Positions 31,127 to 38,762 of a stretch of DNA of 42,853 nucleotides are shown here, in pieces. Made by a program: the position numbers and the translations under genes. The stretch spans positions 1 to 42,853 of the forward strand of contig JAJRWY010000045.1 in assembly GCA_024276575.1 (NCBI GenBank). Reading direction: 5' to 3'. The notes beneath the pieces were generated by a model. The model ran no database searches. It had not been told where the DNA came from and saw only the letters and a list, made by a program, of their open reading frames with translations. Each line of letters starts with the position of its first letter. Position 1 is the stretch's first letter. The DNA is from Candidatus Binatota bacterium (GTDB taxonomy: Bacteria > Desulfobacterota > Binatia > UBA1149 > CAITLU01).

Positions 31127-33389
31127 CGATGGACTCCTCGCATTGCCACGCCGGAAAACTCAGTCGAAAACAGGCTCCACAATCGGTGGCCTCAATCACG
31201 CTGATGTCGCCGCCGTTGCTCCGGACCAAGCCCAGGCAGATCGACAGCCCCAGTCCGGTTCCCTTCCCCTTCTCTTTGGTTGTCACGAAGGGATCGAAAA
31301 TACGTCCACGCACTTCCTCCGCTATACCCGGCCCGGTATCGGAGACCTCTATCTGCACGACCGCCCCTGTTTCCTTCACTTGTTGCTCTACGCATCGAGT
31401 GGTGACTGCCAACAGGCCGCCGCCATCCATTACGTCCAATGCATTGAGAAAGAGATTGAGGAATACCTGCTCCAACTGCTCGGCGTTGGCCTTAACACGC
31501 AAGAGATCACCGGAAAACCGTTCGAGGATCTCCACGTCATCCTCGGCAGCCCGGTGGGCGACGAGCCCCAGAGCTTTGCGTATGGGAATCCGTACATCGA
31601 TGGGAAGCCGCGTCGCCGGAGAAGGCCGGCAGTAGGACAGCAAATCCTGAGCCACACTGGCAACGCGGTCGGCGGCATGGGTCATCTTGAGCAGCTCGGC
31701 GGCGACCCATGGGGACATCTCGTCGCGGTGGTCGGAAAGCAACAGCCGGCCCTTGGCGCTGATAATCGCGCTGGGGTTATTGACCTCATGGGCGACGTGG
31801 CCTGCAAGTTCGCCCACTGCCGCCATCTTGCCGGCTTGGACGAGCTGGCTCTGAAGCAACTTTTGCGCGGTTACCTCTTGCGCCAACTCGACGACCTGCG
31901 TGATGTTTCCCCCGGCATCGGGCAGCGGAGCAGTGGTGATCTGAAAAGTGCGCGCCGTATCGCCTCCGTCGACCATAGCGCCGTTGATGCCGCGTTCACT
32001 GACGCGGACCTTGCCGTCGGCCAAGGTTTCCTTGACGGAGGAAGCATCGGATCCCTCATCCTCACACGAAGTTCCTGCCGCGTCAGGCCCGGATGAGAAC
32101 CACTCGCGCCAGCGCTGGTTTAGCCACCGGTCACGCAAGTCGGAATCAACCACACGAAGCCCGGTACCGGTGGTCTCCAGCGCCCGTTCCAGCAACTGTC
32201 GTTGTCCCAACGCCCGCTGGGCCATCGCCGCCAGACGGCGCTCATCCACTCGTACGCGCTCGGCCAGCGTGGTCACGAAATAGGCAACGACCACGAGCGT
32301 GACTGCGAACAAGCCCACCCTGGTGGCGACGAAAGTCGCGTCGTGAGCGGCGTGTAGGAGCCGCTCGCCGTCCACTTCCTCGACGCCGTACTTATGTTCT
32401 TCACCGAGATCTGCGTGTTCAGAGGATTCGCCGAGATCTGTGTGCTCTGCGTGCTCAGAGGATTCACCGAGATCTGCGTGTTCTGCGTGCTCAGAGGATT
32501 CACTGTGTTCACCGGGTGTCGCCCCGTGCGTGTGCGCTGCCGGATGCTGATGCCCGGAAACCGGGACATGCGGGAATACCAATACGGTAACGTGGCCGAT
32601 CGCGCCCGACGCCTCGAGCAGAGCCAGCGACAGGAACAAGGCTGCGGCGAAAGCGGCAACCAGGTACGCTTGCCGCCTTGATAAAACAATGCCTGCGAGA
32701 ATTACGTGAAAGGTGGCAAACATCCAAAGTGGGTTCTCTATGCCGCCGGAGAAATGCAACAACACCATGAGAAAGATGAGGTCGGCATACATCTGCAAGG
32801 GCAGCACATAGCTCGTGCCCAAGCCACGGCGCAGTCCCATGGACAAGGCTATGTTGTAGAGCGCTAGGCAGCATAGCGTCAGTGACAGTGGATAAGTGAC
32901 CTCTTGCGGTAGAGCGTGCGCTACCTCGGTAGCGACATACACAAGTGTTGCTGAGGCAACCACCACCAGCCAGCGGACCTGGATTAGCCAGCGGGTGTAG
33001 TCCATCACTCTCGCGGGACCGCTCCCGGGCTCTGCCGGCCAGCTTTTCCACACCAACGGAGCACTCATCGCACGAGCCGATACCGTTAGCACGCACCAAC
33101 CCGCGACAATGCCTACCAGGATCGCAACTCCCACCCCGCGCAGGGTTTCTTGGGACAGTCGCATCTGTGCAAGTAATGCCGACAGCCACGGTGGATCCAA
33201 CACGTGGTGGATGATGAAAACGCTGGCCAGTAGCGCTGCCGTTGCGGCTAACCCTAGGCGCAGTCCGCTGGGTAGGGGCGCAGTACGCGCGTCCGGAGCA
33301 GGGTCCGAATCTACGAAGCTTGCCTGAGCCGGATCGTCGCCGAGTTCATTGAAACGCGGCTCGGAATGCGTGGGTGTTGATTCTTCCAT
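31119..33389 (-). CDS. multi-TM sensor histidine kinase with RegB-like motif, His-rich loop and PAS domain
   Basis: The protein has 756 residues. About eight hydrophobic segments lie between residues 44 and 372. Segments five and six flank LHFSGGIENPLWMF (213-224), which contains GGxxNP as in the quinone-binding heptapeptide GGxxNPF of RegB/PrrB redox sensors. Between the last two segments, a loop (274-331) is packed with His and acidic residues in tandem repeats. A PAS-like domain (about 395-510) precedes the dimerisation helix with phospho-His in GHVAHEVNNPSAI (His534). The ATPase has NLFLNALDVMDGGG, DTGPGIAEEV and GKGTGLGLSICLG. The kinase should phosphorylate the response regulator overlapping its 3' end. 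The signal may be quinone redox state, metal, or both (inference). Confidence 0.93.
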   Translation of the reverse strand: MEESTPTHSEPRFNELGDDPAQASFVDSDPAPDARTAPLPSGLRLGLAATAALLASVFIIHHVLDPPWLSALLAQMRLSQETLRGVGVAILVGIVAGWCVLTVSARAMSAPLVWKSWPAEPGSGPARVMDYTRWLIQVRWLVVVASATLVYVATEVAHALPQEVTYPLSLTLCCLALYNIALSMGLRRGLGTSYVLPLQMYADLIFLMVLLHFSGGIENPLWMFATFHVILAGIVLSRRQAYLVAAFAAALFLSLALLEASGAIGHVTVLVFPHVPVSGHQHPAAHTHGATPGEHSESSEHAEHADLGESSEHAEHTDLGESSEHADLGEEHKYGVEEVDGERLLHAAHDATFVATRVGLFAVTLVVVAYFVTTLAERVRVDERRLAAMAQRALGQRQLLERALETTGTGLRVVDSDLRDRWLNQRWREWFSSGPDAAGTSCEDEGSDASSVKETLADGKVRVSERGINGAMVDGGDTARTFQITTAPLPDAGGNITQVVELAQEVTAQKLLQSQLVQAGKMAAVGELAGHVAHEVNNPSAIISAKGRLLLSDHRDEMSPWVAAELLKMTHAADRVASVAQDLLSYCRPSPATRLPIDVRIPIRKALGLVAHRAAEDDVEILERFSGDLLRVKANAEQLEQVFLNLFLNALDVMDGGGLLAVTTRCVEQQVKETGAVVQIEVSDTGPGIAEEVRGRIFDPFVTTKEKGKGTGLGLSICLGLVRSNGGDISVIEATDCGACFRLSFPAWQCEESIDV
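32401..32499 (-). repeat. 27/36-bp in-frame tandem repeat in the histidine kinase
   Basis: Three direct units of 27, 36 and 36 bp encode ESSEHADLG and two copies of ESSEHAEH(A/T)DLG. The unit length is a multiple of three, so copy number can change without breaking the frame. The repeat adds His and Glu/Asp to an extracytoplasmic loop. Confidence 0.85.
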
Positions 33390-33444
33390 AGTGAAGAACC
33401 GCGATTGTATCCGTATCCTCCCCTCATCAGCAAAAGGCTAATAC

Positions 33445-35034
33445 TCAGCGCCGGCGCCGGTGCTTCCAAATTCCGCGAAGATACCGCCACAGACCCCAGG
33501 CACTGCTGTAATCCGCTGCTTCCCTGGGTTGGGATGTCTTGTACACCCAGTGTGCGGCATGCCCCCACTCGGCCTGCTGGTGCATCGCGATCGAGCGGAT
33601 TTGAATCTCGAAGATGGGGCCTTCGGGCCAGTGCACGCAGGTATGCAAGCTCTGGTAGCCGTTCGCTTTGGGCGCGGCGACATAGTCCTTGAACCTGCCG
33701 ACAACCGGTTCGAAAGCACGATGGATCACTCCCAGCGCCGAATAGCAGTCCAACTCGGTAGGTACTACGACGCGCAACGCTACGAGATCATGGACTTGCG
33801 CCAACTCCAGCCCCTTCGTCCGCATCTTCTTCCACACGCCCGCGCTGTGTTTGATCCGCCGCTCGACTCTCGTACACGGAACCGAACGCTGGGCAAGAGC
33901 TTCTCGTAGCTGGTCTTCGAGCCTTTGCACCTGGCCCTCGAGCGAGTACTTCAGCGTAGCCAGAGTTTCGGTCAGCTCCCGGTACTCCTCGGGTTCCAGT
34001 ATGCGGAACGCCGCGTCTTCCAATCGAGCTTTGAGTTGCCAATCGCCGACCCGTTCGGCATCCACTGCAGCGGTAGTCCAGACTTCTTCGGCAAGCTCGA
34101 CGATTGCCGGATCCTCGGCTTCTCCCGATTCCAGAACCTCGAGCATCTCCGTCAGTTTCTGATGGGCCGGAAGCGGAGTTGCGGCTTCCGCCGGGCTATC
34201 ACCCCGGTCTTCCGGCGTATCTTCTTGCACTTGACCGCTCGCACTCGAAGCGTCGCTTCGAGCCTCCATGGATTCTGCCGCCCGCCGCTCGGCGGCGACG
34301 AGCTGCTGCACGGTCTTGTGCAGTTCGAAGCCCATGTTCCTGAAACGCCAGCACAGCCAGCGAATCTCCCAGGCACCACTGGGTAGCGGCAGATCTCCCC
34401 AGTAGCCCATCTCCATCTTCCGCACTCCATCGAGTAGCTGTAGCAGCGGCCTGGTTACCAGGAAACGCATAGCGACCAGCAGAAACAACAAGACAGACAC
34501 GATGGTGACACTCATATGCCAGCGCCAGGTCTCCCATTGCCGGGCGACAGTGGCCTCGAACGTGGATGCATCCTGTTTGACTGACAGTGTGCCTGCTGCC
34601 CCCGCCAGCGCCGGAGCAGCAATCTGCACACTCGCCTGGAAGGTGGGACCGTTTCCTTTCGCGCCACTGGGGCTGGATGTCGAGATTACGACGTCCCCGT
34701 TGGAATCCGTGAGCGTCAGGTGGTGGTCGGGCCGTCCGTTATGTAGGTACGCACGGTGAAACGTCATCACCTTCCTCTTGACTTCCTCTAGACTACGGCT
34801 GCGATTGAGTTCGGCCACCAAGGGGGCCAGGGCCTCCTCGAGCAGAACTTCACGGGCGTGGCGTTCCGCACGAATATCGTAGCGGTGCTCGAGAAAAGTC
34901 ATGCTGCCCATGACTAGGCTGACGATCAAAGACGTCGACAGCCCCACCCGCCATCCAAGTGATAGCCCCTTTCTCGGTGGCTCGACTACGTAAGAAGATC
35001 TGGAGTCAGTCTGTGTAGCGGTTGGCTGAGTCAT
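33445..35034 (-). CDS. membrane-anchored receptor-like (p)ppGpp synthetase (RelA/SpoT domain)
   Basis: The protein has 529 residues. TM1 is about 29-46, a periplasmic domain of about 125 residues follows (LTLTDSNGDVVISTSS, a PAS/Cache-like strand pattern), TM2 is 173-192, and a HAMP-like region is about 193-250. After an acidic linker comes a RelA/SpoT segment. DWQLKARLEDAAFRILEPEEY matches the helix before the synthetase domain. ERRIKHSAGVWKKM is the ATP-side R-x-K-H motif, HDLVALRVV holds the catalytic Asp (about 416), GRFKDYVAAPKANGYQSLHT carries the RxKD form, and FEIQIRSIAMHQQAEWGHAAHW holds the catalytic Glu (about 476). There is no HD hydrolase, TGS or ACT domain. It ends 55 bp before the kinase gene on the same strand. 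Confidence 0.88.
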   Translation of the reverse strand: MTQPTATQTDSRSSYVVEPPRKGLSLGWRVGLSTSLIVSLVMGSMTFLEHRYDIRAERHAREVLLEEALAPLVAELNRSRSLEEVKRKVMTFHRAYLHNGRPDHHLTLTDSNGDVVISTSSPSGAKGNGPTFQASVQIAAPALAGAAGTLSVKQDASTFEATVARQWETWRWHMSVTIVSVLLFLLVAMRFLVTRPLLQLLDGVRKMEMGYWGDLPLPSGAWEIRWLCWRFRNMGFELHKTVQQLVAAERRAAESMEARSDASSASGQVQEDTPEDRGDSPAEAATPLPAHQKLTEMLEVLESGEAEDPAIVELAEEVWTTAAVDAERVGDWQLKARLEDAAFRILEPEEYRELTETLATLKYSLEGQVQRLEDQLREALAQRSVPCTRVERRIKHSAGVWKKMRTKGLELAQVHDLVALRVVVPTELDCYSALGVIHRAFEPVVGRFKDYVAAPKANGYQSLHTCVHWPEGPIFEIQIRSIAMHQQAEWGHAAHWVYKTSQPREAADYSSAWGLWRYLRGIWKHRRRR

Positions 35035-35478
35035 TTAGTGTTCCCGGTACTCGGCATTACGACACGTTATCAAGCTTACCCACTATGCCTTTGCCGGCTG
35101 TGAGAACCACCGCTATTGCGTATCGACTGTTGCAAGAGGACCGCTGCTACTGTGCATCGACTGTTGCAAGAGTAATCGCTAGGGGCCGGAATGAAACCCG
35201 GCCGCTAACTCGGCGACTTTCGACTGGCGTTGTCTCCACCCTTACTCAGATGCAACAAAGGCGCTTTTATTCGACTTGCCCCCGTTCGCACTGTTTCCCA
35301 CCCGTCATATCTTCGCGTCTTCGTGTCTTCGTGCCATTTTTTCGCAAGTGACTTCGCGGCCTCACTGTAGGCCTTGCAACGGCTTCAGCGAGGCCGCAGT
35401 AGTGTACTTAACCCGGCCTATTTGCGATGAAACCGTTGGCTGCTTCAAGTTAACGGAGCAGACTGCGCTGGGGCCCAT
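35035..35478. other. divergent intergenic region with direct repeats
   Basis: This 444-bp gap between the divergent RelA/SpoT-domain gene and the six-TM gene holds a pair of direct repeats (35109-35138 and 35140-35172) sharing ACCGCT and the 17-mer ATCGACTGTTGCAAGAG, 34 bp apart. It also holds three tandem 8-bp units of the CTTCGTGT type at 35311-35334. No convincing gene or RNA was recognised. It must contain the promoter of the RelA/SpoT-kinase-regulator operon, but no clear box stands out. Confidence 0.6.
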
Positions 35479-36108
35479 ATGGAATTGATTCACCCGGAAG
35501 TAACCGGTCAAGCACTGGCCATTTTGCGAAGCCTGGATTTAATCGAAGGCTTCGACATCACCTTGCTGATGCTGGTTCTCTACGTGCACTTCAACGAAGT
35601 CTCGAAGAAGAACTTCAACGGTATCGCTGCGGCGATGTCGCTGTACATGGTTCATTGGCTGGTCGAGATCATAAACGCACTGATTCAGCATTTCAGCGGC
35701 CATGCACTCTGGACCGTGCCCGGACACACCACTTACTTGATCCTGGTGGGAGTGGGAATCGAGATCAGCTTGATGTTCTCCATCGCCGGCTTGGTCGCCA
35801 GCAAGCAACTGCTCGACGATCCGAAAGCAAAGATTCTCGGAATCAACAACCGGCTCTTCGTTGTGCTGGCCAATGCGGCGTTCTTCTCTCTATGCGAGAT
35901 TCCCTTGGAGAAGAGTCCACATTTTGCCTGGGTCTATCCCTGGTGGGGAGCGCTTCCGGTGTTCGTGACCGTCTATATCCCTTTTTTATGTGCGGCCATC
36001 TACAGCTACGACTGGCCCCGCGAGAAACAGAAACGCTTCATCGGCACGCTTTTGGTGATCAACGCCTCAGCTTTGCTGGTCTTCGGAGGGCTACTCGGCT
36101 GGATTTAG
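35479..36108 (+). CDS. six-TM membrane protein of unknown function
   Basis: The protein has 209 residues, with ATG 35479 preceded by a weak GGGG. Six hydrophobic segments are spread evenly (near 22-40, 50-72, 86-110, 122-142, 150-172 and 184-208). The helix starting MSLYMVHWLVEIINAL carries His and Trp and is followed by the loop HFSGHALWTVPGHTTYL; another loop holds CEIPLEKSPHFAWVYPWWG. I do not recognise the family. It is alone on its strand, converging with the FabR-like gene (88 bp between stops), so its link to PUFA synthesis or to the redox locus is open. Confidence 0.68.
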   Translation: MELIHPEVTGQALAILRSLDLIEGFDITLLMLVLYVHFNEVSKKNFNGIAAAMSLYMVHWLVEIINALIQHFSGHALWTVPGHTTYLILVGVGIEISLMFSIAGLVASKQLLDDPKAKILGINNRLFVVLANAAFFSLCEIPLEKSPHFAWVYPWWGALPVFVTVYIPFLCAAIYSYDWPREKQKRFIGTLLVINASALLVFGGLLGWI

Positions 36109-36196
36109 TCTGCACATGCGACTCTCGCGACGAGGTTTCATGAATAATGCAGGCTGGGAGCTTGTGCCGAATTTTCTGCCGCACAGTTTCGCGATG

Positions 36197-36817
36197 TTAC
36201 CTAGCGGCCGCGGCTTCGGCCTGGGCACCACGCACCACCATGCGCACTTCGGCAATGATGCGATCGGCAACCTTGCGGCGCTCCTCTGCGGGAAGGTCTA
36301 TGGCTGCGGCACCGAGATTGAAGGCGATAGTCACCATGGCCTCGGCTGCCAGGCCTACGTCGGCAAGCGGTTTGCCGCTCTCTTTGGCCGCTGAGCGCAG
36401 ATCATCGCTGAGATCGTCAGTGAATCGTGCGATCTCCTTGGCGATCGCACGTCGAAACGGTGCCGTGCTGCCCGCTCCCTCGCCAAGCAGCAGGCGAAAC
36501 AGCGTGGCGTTACTGTCGGCAAACTCCATGAACGTTTCTATTGAGGCGCGGGTCACGCCGGTGTTCTTACGGGCCGACACCCGCCGGCGTGCCTCGCGGA
36601 TCAGTTGGCGCAAGGACAGCCCCACTTCATCGACAAGCGCCAGGCCCAGGTCATCAATGTCTTGAAAGTGCCGGTAAAACGAGGTCGGAGCGATCCCGGC
36701 CTCCGCCGCGATTCCGCGCAGGCTCAAGCTCGAAAAACCGCGCTCGGCGCTCAGCCTCAGTGCCGCTTGTAAGATAGCGTGGCGGGTAGCGTTTTTCCGC
36801 TCGACACGGGTTGGCAT
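36197..36817 (-). CDS. FabR-like TetR-family transcriptional regulator
   Basis: The protein has 206 residues. The DNA-binding domain is residues 10-55, with SLRGIAAEAGIAPTSFYRHF as helix-turn-helix. The segments IAPTSFYRHFQDIDDLGLAL, TFMEFADSNATLFRLLLGE and MVTIAFNLGAAAID follow E. coli FabR closely. FabR represses unsaturated fatty acid synthesis genes and responds to the acyl-ACP/CoA pool. The gene is divergent from pfaD with a 214-bp region holding two matching palindromes, one just upstream of this gene (autoregulation) and one in front of pfaD. The likely role is lipid-responsive control of the PUFA synthase (inference). Confidence 0.88.
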   Translation of the reverse strand: MPTRVERKNATRHAILQAALRLSAERGFSSLSLRGIAAEAGIAPTSFYRHFQDIDDLGLALVDEVGLSLRQLIREARRRVSARKNTGVTRASIETFMEFADSNATLFRLLLGEGAGSTAPFRRAIAKEIARFTDDLSDDLRSAAKESGKPLADVGLAAEAMVTIAFNLGAAAIDLPAEERRKVADRIIAEVRMVVRGAQAEAAAAR

Positions 36818-36833
36818 GCGTCCTCCATTTTTT

Positions 36834-36851
36834 GGCGTGCAATCGTACGCT
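36834..36851. promoter_or_regulatory. FabR-like operator, regulator side
   Basis: GGCGTGCAATCGTACGCT matches 13 of 18 bases of the perfect palindrome at 36956-36973. It is imperfectly dyad-symmetric and starts 17 bp upstream of the regulator's start codon, a good position for autorepression. Confidence 0.6.
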
Positions 36852-36911
36852 TATTTTCGTCAACGAATTCCGGCAGAAACTCCAATAAAACAAGAATTAT
36901 GGCCGTCCTCT

Positions 36912-36940
36912 TTGACCAGGCTTGCCGCTCCCGTCATAGT
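36912..36940 (+). promoter_or_regulatory. candidate pfaD promoter
   Basis: TTGACC (36912-36917) and CATAGT (36935-36940) are separated by 17 bp. Transcription would start near 36947, so the palindromic operator at 36952-36977 would cover the first transcribed bases, which suits repression. The -10 box is weak (4/6). Confidence 0.42.
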
Positions 36941-36951
36941 TTAACAGTGGA

Positions 36952-36977
36952 CATGAGCGTACATATGTACGCTCATG
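36952..36977. promoter_or_regulatory. FabR-like operator, pfaD side (perfect 26-bp palindrome)
   Basis: The 26-bp sequence is a perfect inverted repeat centred between 36964 and 36965, with core AGCGTACATATGTACGCT. This resembles the AGCGTAC-type half-sites I recall for FabR-family operators. It lies between the candidate promoter and the pfaD start, and the FabR-like gene is divergent from it. Confidence 0.75.
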
Positions 36978-37031
36978 ATGGAGCGGCGGCAAGTGCATCC
37001 CCGGCGCCGATAGGAGAGAGATACATACTTG

Positions 37032-38723
37032 ATGCAGAGTTTGGGTGTTTGGGCCGGCGACGGGGCGCAAGAGCCGGCCTTCAGTCACGACGGCATTCTT
37101 GCGGCCGTCGCAAATCCTCGTGAGCTTATTCATGTCGTGCAAGATCCCGGCTCCGCTGCGCTAGGCGTCGCACGCGGCGGGTTCCCCTCCCCCGTTGCGC
37201 CGGTTTCTAGTGCAGCGGCTTCCAATCCAACGGCTTCCAGTGCCATGGCATCCAGCGTAGCGGCTTACAGCGCCGGCCGGCAGTGGCCGTTGCTGGCCTC
37301 GCTTCCGGCGCTGTATCCGGAGTGGCTCGGAGATCGCTCCTTTTGTGAAGTCCACGGAACTCGCTTTCCCTATGCTTCGGGAGCCATGGCCAACGGCATA
37401 GCGAGCGCCGAGATGGTTATCGCAATGGCCGAGGCGGGCTTTCTCGCTTTTTTCGGTGCCGCCGGACTGCAACCCCAGAGTATCGAGCACGCCATCGAGC
37501 AGATCGAAGCCCGTCTCGGAGTTCCCAACGGCAAGCAGACTCCATCTTGGGGCGCCAACTTGATTCACTCCCCCAATGATCCGGCTCTCGAAGAGGCCGT
37601 AGCCGGCCTCTACCTGCGCCGTGGCGTACGCCGCGTATCGGCGGCCGCTTATATGGGACTGACGCCACATATCGTCCGCTACGCCTACAGCGGCGTTCGC
37701 CAGGATAGCGCAGGCGTCGTGCAGCGGGTCAACCACGTCTTTGCCAAGATATCACGCCCCGAGGTTGCACGATACTTCCTCGAACCCGCCCCGGCAGCCA
37801 TGCTCGCGGCCCTGGTCGCGGAGGGGAAGCTGAGTGCCGATGAGGCCCGGCTTGCCGCCCGGCTCCCCGTGGCGGAGGACTTCACGGTTGAAGCCGATTC
37901 CGGTGGCCATACCGATAACCGTCCGCTCAGCGCGTTGCTACCGGCCATCCTGGCCCTCCGGGACCGGGTGGTCCGCGAGCAAGGCTACCAGCGGCCAATC
38001 CGTATCGGTGCAGCCGGCGGGATCGGAACTCCCGTTGCCGTAGCCGCAGCGTTCGCACTTGGAGCTTCCTATGTGCTTACCGGTTCGGTGAATCAGGCTT
38101 GTGTCGAATCGGGTCTCAGCCCCCAGGCCAAAGCAATGCTGGCCGAGGCCGGTATCGCCGATGTGGTAATGACCCCGGCCGCCGACATGTTCGAACTCGG
38201 CGTAGAGGTACAGGTCTTGAGTCGCGGCACCATGTTTGCGCCAAGAGCGCGCAAGCTCCGTGAGCTTTACCGTGGCTACGACTCGCTCGAAGCGATTCCG
38301 GCAGCCGAGAGGTCCCGGGTGGAACGGGACATTCTACGCGCCTCTTTTGAACAGGCATGGCAAAGCACGCGGGAGTTTTGGGCTGGGCGCGATACTGCCG
38401 AACTTGCCAGGGCCGAACGCGACCCCAAGCACAAGATGGCGCTGCTCTTTCGCTCTTATCTGGGCCTGGCCAGCCACTGGTCGATAGACGGCGTCGACGA
38501 GCGTCGCAGCGACTATCAAATCTGGTGCGGCCCCGCGATGGGCGCGTTCAATGCTTGGGCTGCCGGCAGCTTTTTCGATGATCCCGCCAATCGCCGTGTC
38601 GTTCAGGTAGCGCGCAATCTCATGGAGGGCGCCGCCGTGGCTACCCGCGCCCAGCAGTTACGCTGTTACGGTGTGGCCGTCCCCGCCAACGCTTTCGATT
38701 TCCGCCCCCGGCCTCTGGACTGA
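37032..38723 (+). CDS. pfaD: PfaD-type enoyl reductase of a PUFA synthase
   Basis: The protein has 563 residues. I use ATG 37032; TTG 37029 directly before it is equally close to the GGAGAGAG ribosome site. The FMN-dependent TIM barrel of the nitronate monooxygenase/PfaD group shows FPYASGAMANGIASAEMVIAM, GFLAFFGAAGL, IGAAGGIGTPVAVAAAF and YVLTGSVNQACVESG. YPEWLGDRSFCEVHG and YQIWCGPAMGAFNAW are PfaD hallmarks. It reduces enoyl-ACP intermediates of the iterative PUFA synthase. Near residues 50-80 there is an in-frame low-complexity insertion. Gene order pfaD then pfaA (39 bp apart) matches the myxobacterial pfa1-pfa2 arrangement. Confidence 0.95.
   Translation: MQSLGVWAGDGAQEPAFSHDGILAAVANPRELIHVVQDPGSAALGVARGGFPSPVAPVSSAAASNPTASSAMASSVAAYSAGRQWPLLASLPALYPEWLGDRSFCEVHGTRFPYASGAMANGIASAEMVIAMAEAGFLAFFGAAGLQPQSIEHAIEQIEARLGVPNGKQTPSWGANLIHSPNDPALEEAVAGLYLRRGVRRVSAAAYMGLTPHIVRYAYSGVRQDSAGVVQRVNHVFAKISRPEVARYFLEPAPAAMLAALVAEGKLSADEARLAARLPVAEDFTVEADSGGHTDNRPLSALLPAILALRDRVVREQGYQRPIRIGAAGGIGTPVAVAAAFALGASYVLTGSVNQACVESGLSPQAKAMLAEAGIADVVMTPAADMFELGVEVQVLSRGTMFAPRARKLRELYRGYDSLEAIPAAERSRVERDILRASFEQAWQSTREFWAGRDTAELARAERDPKHKMALLFRSYLGLASHWSIDGVDERRSDYQIWCGPAMGAFNAWAAGSFFDDPANRRVVQVARNLMEGAAVATRAQQLRCYGVAVPANAFDFRPRPLD
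37209..37268 (+). repeat. 15-bp tandem repeat in pfaD
   Basis: Four units of 15 bp encode SAAAS, NPTAS, SAMAS and SVAAY, inside a stretch absent from typical PfaD proteins between the N-terminal region and QWPLLASLPALYPEWLG. The unit keeps the reading frame. Confidence 0.7.
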
Positions 38724-38762
38724 CCACGCCGCTCATTCGCTTTGCTTCTCGAGGAAACTGTC

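Noticed and set aside
35109-35172. Direct repeats as a CRISPR remnant
   Set aside because: Only two copies, almost no spacer between units, no cas genes.
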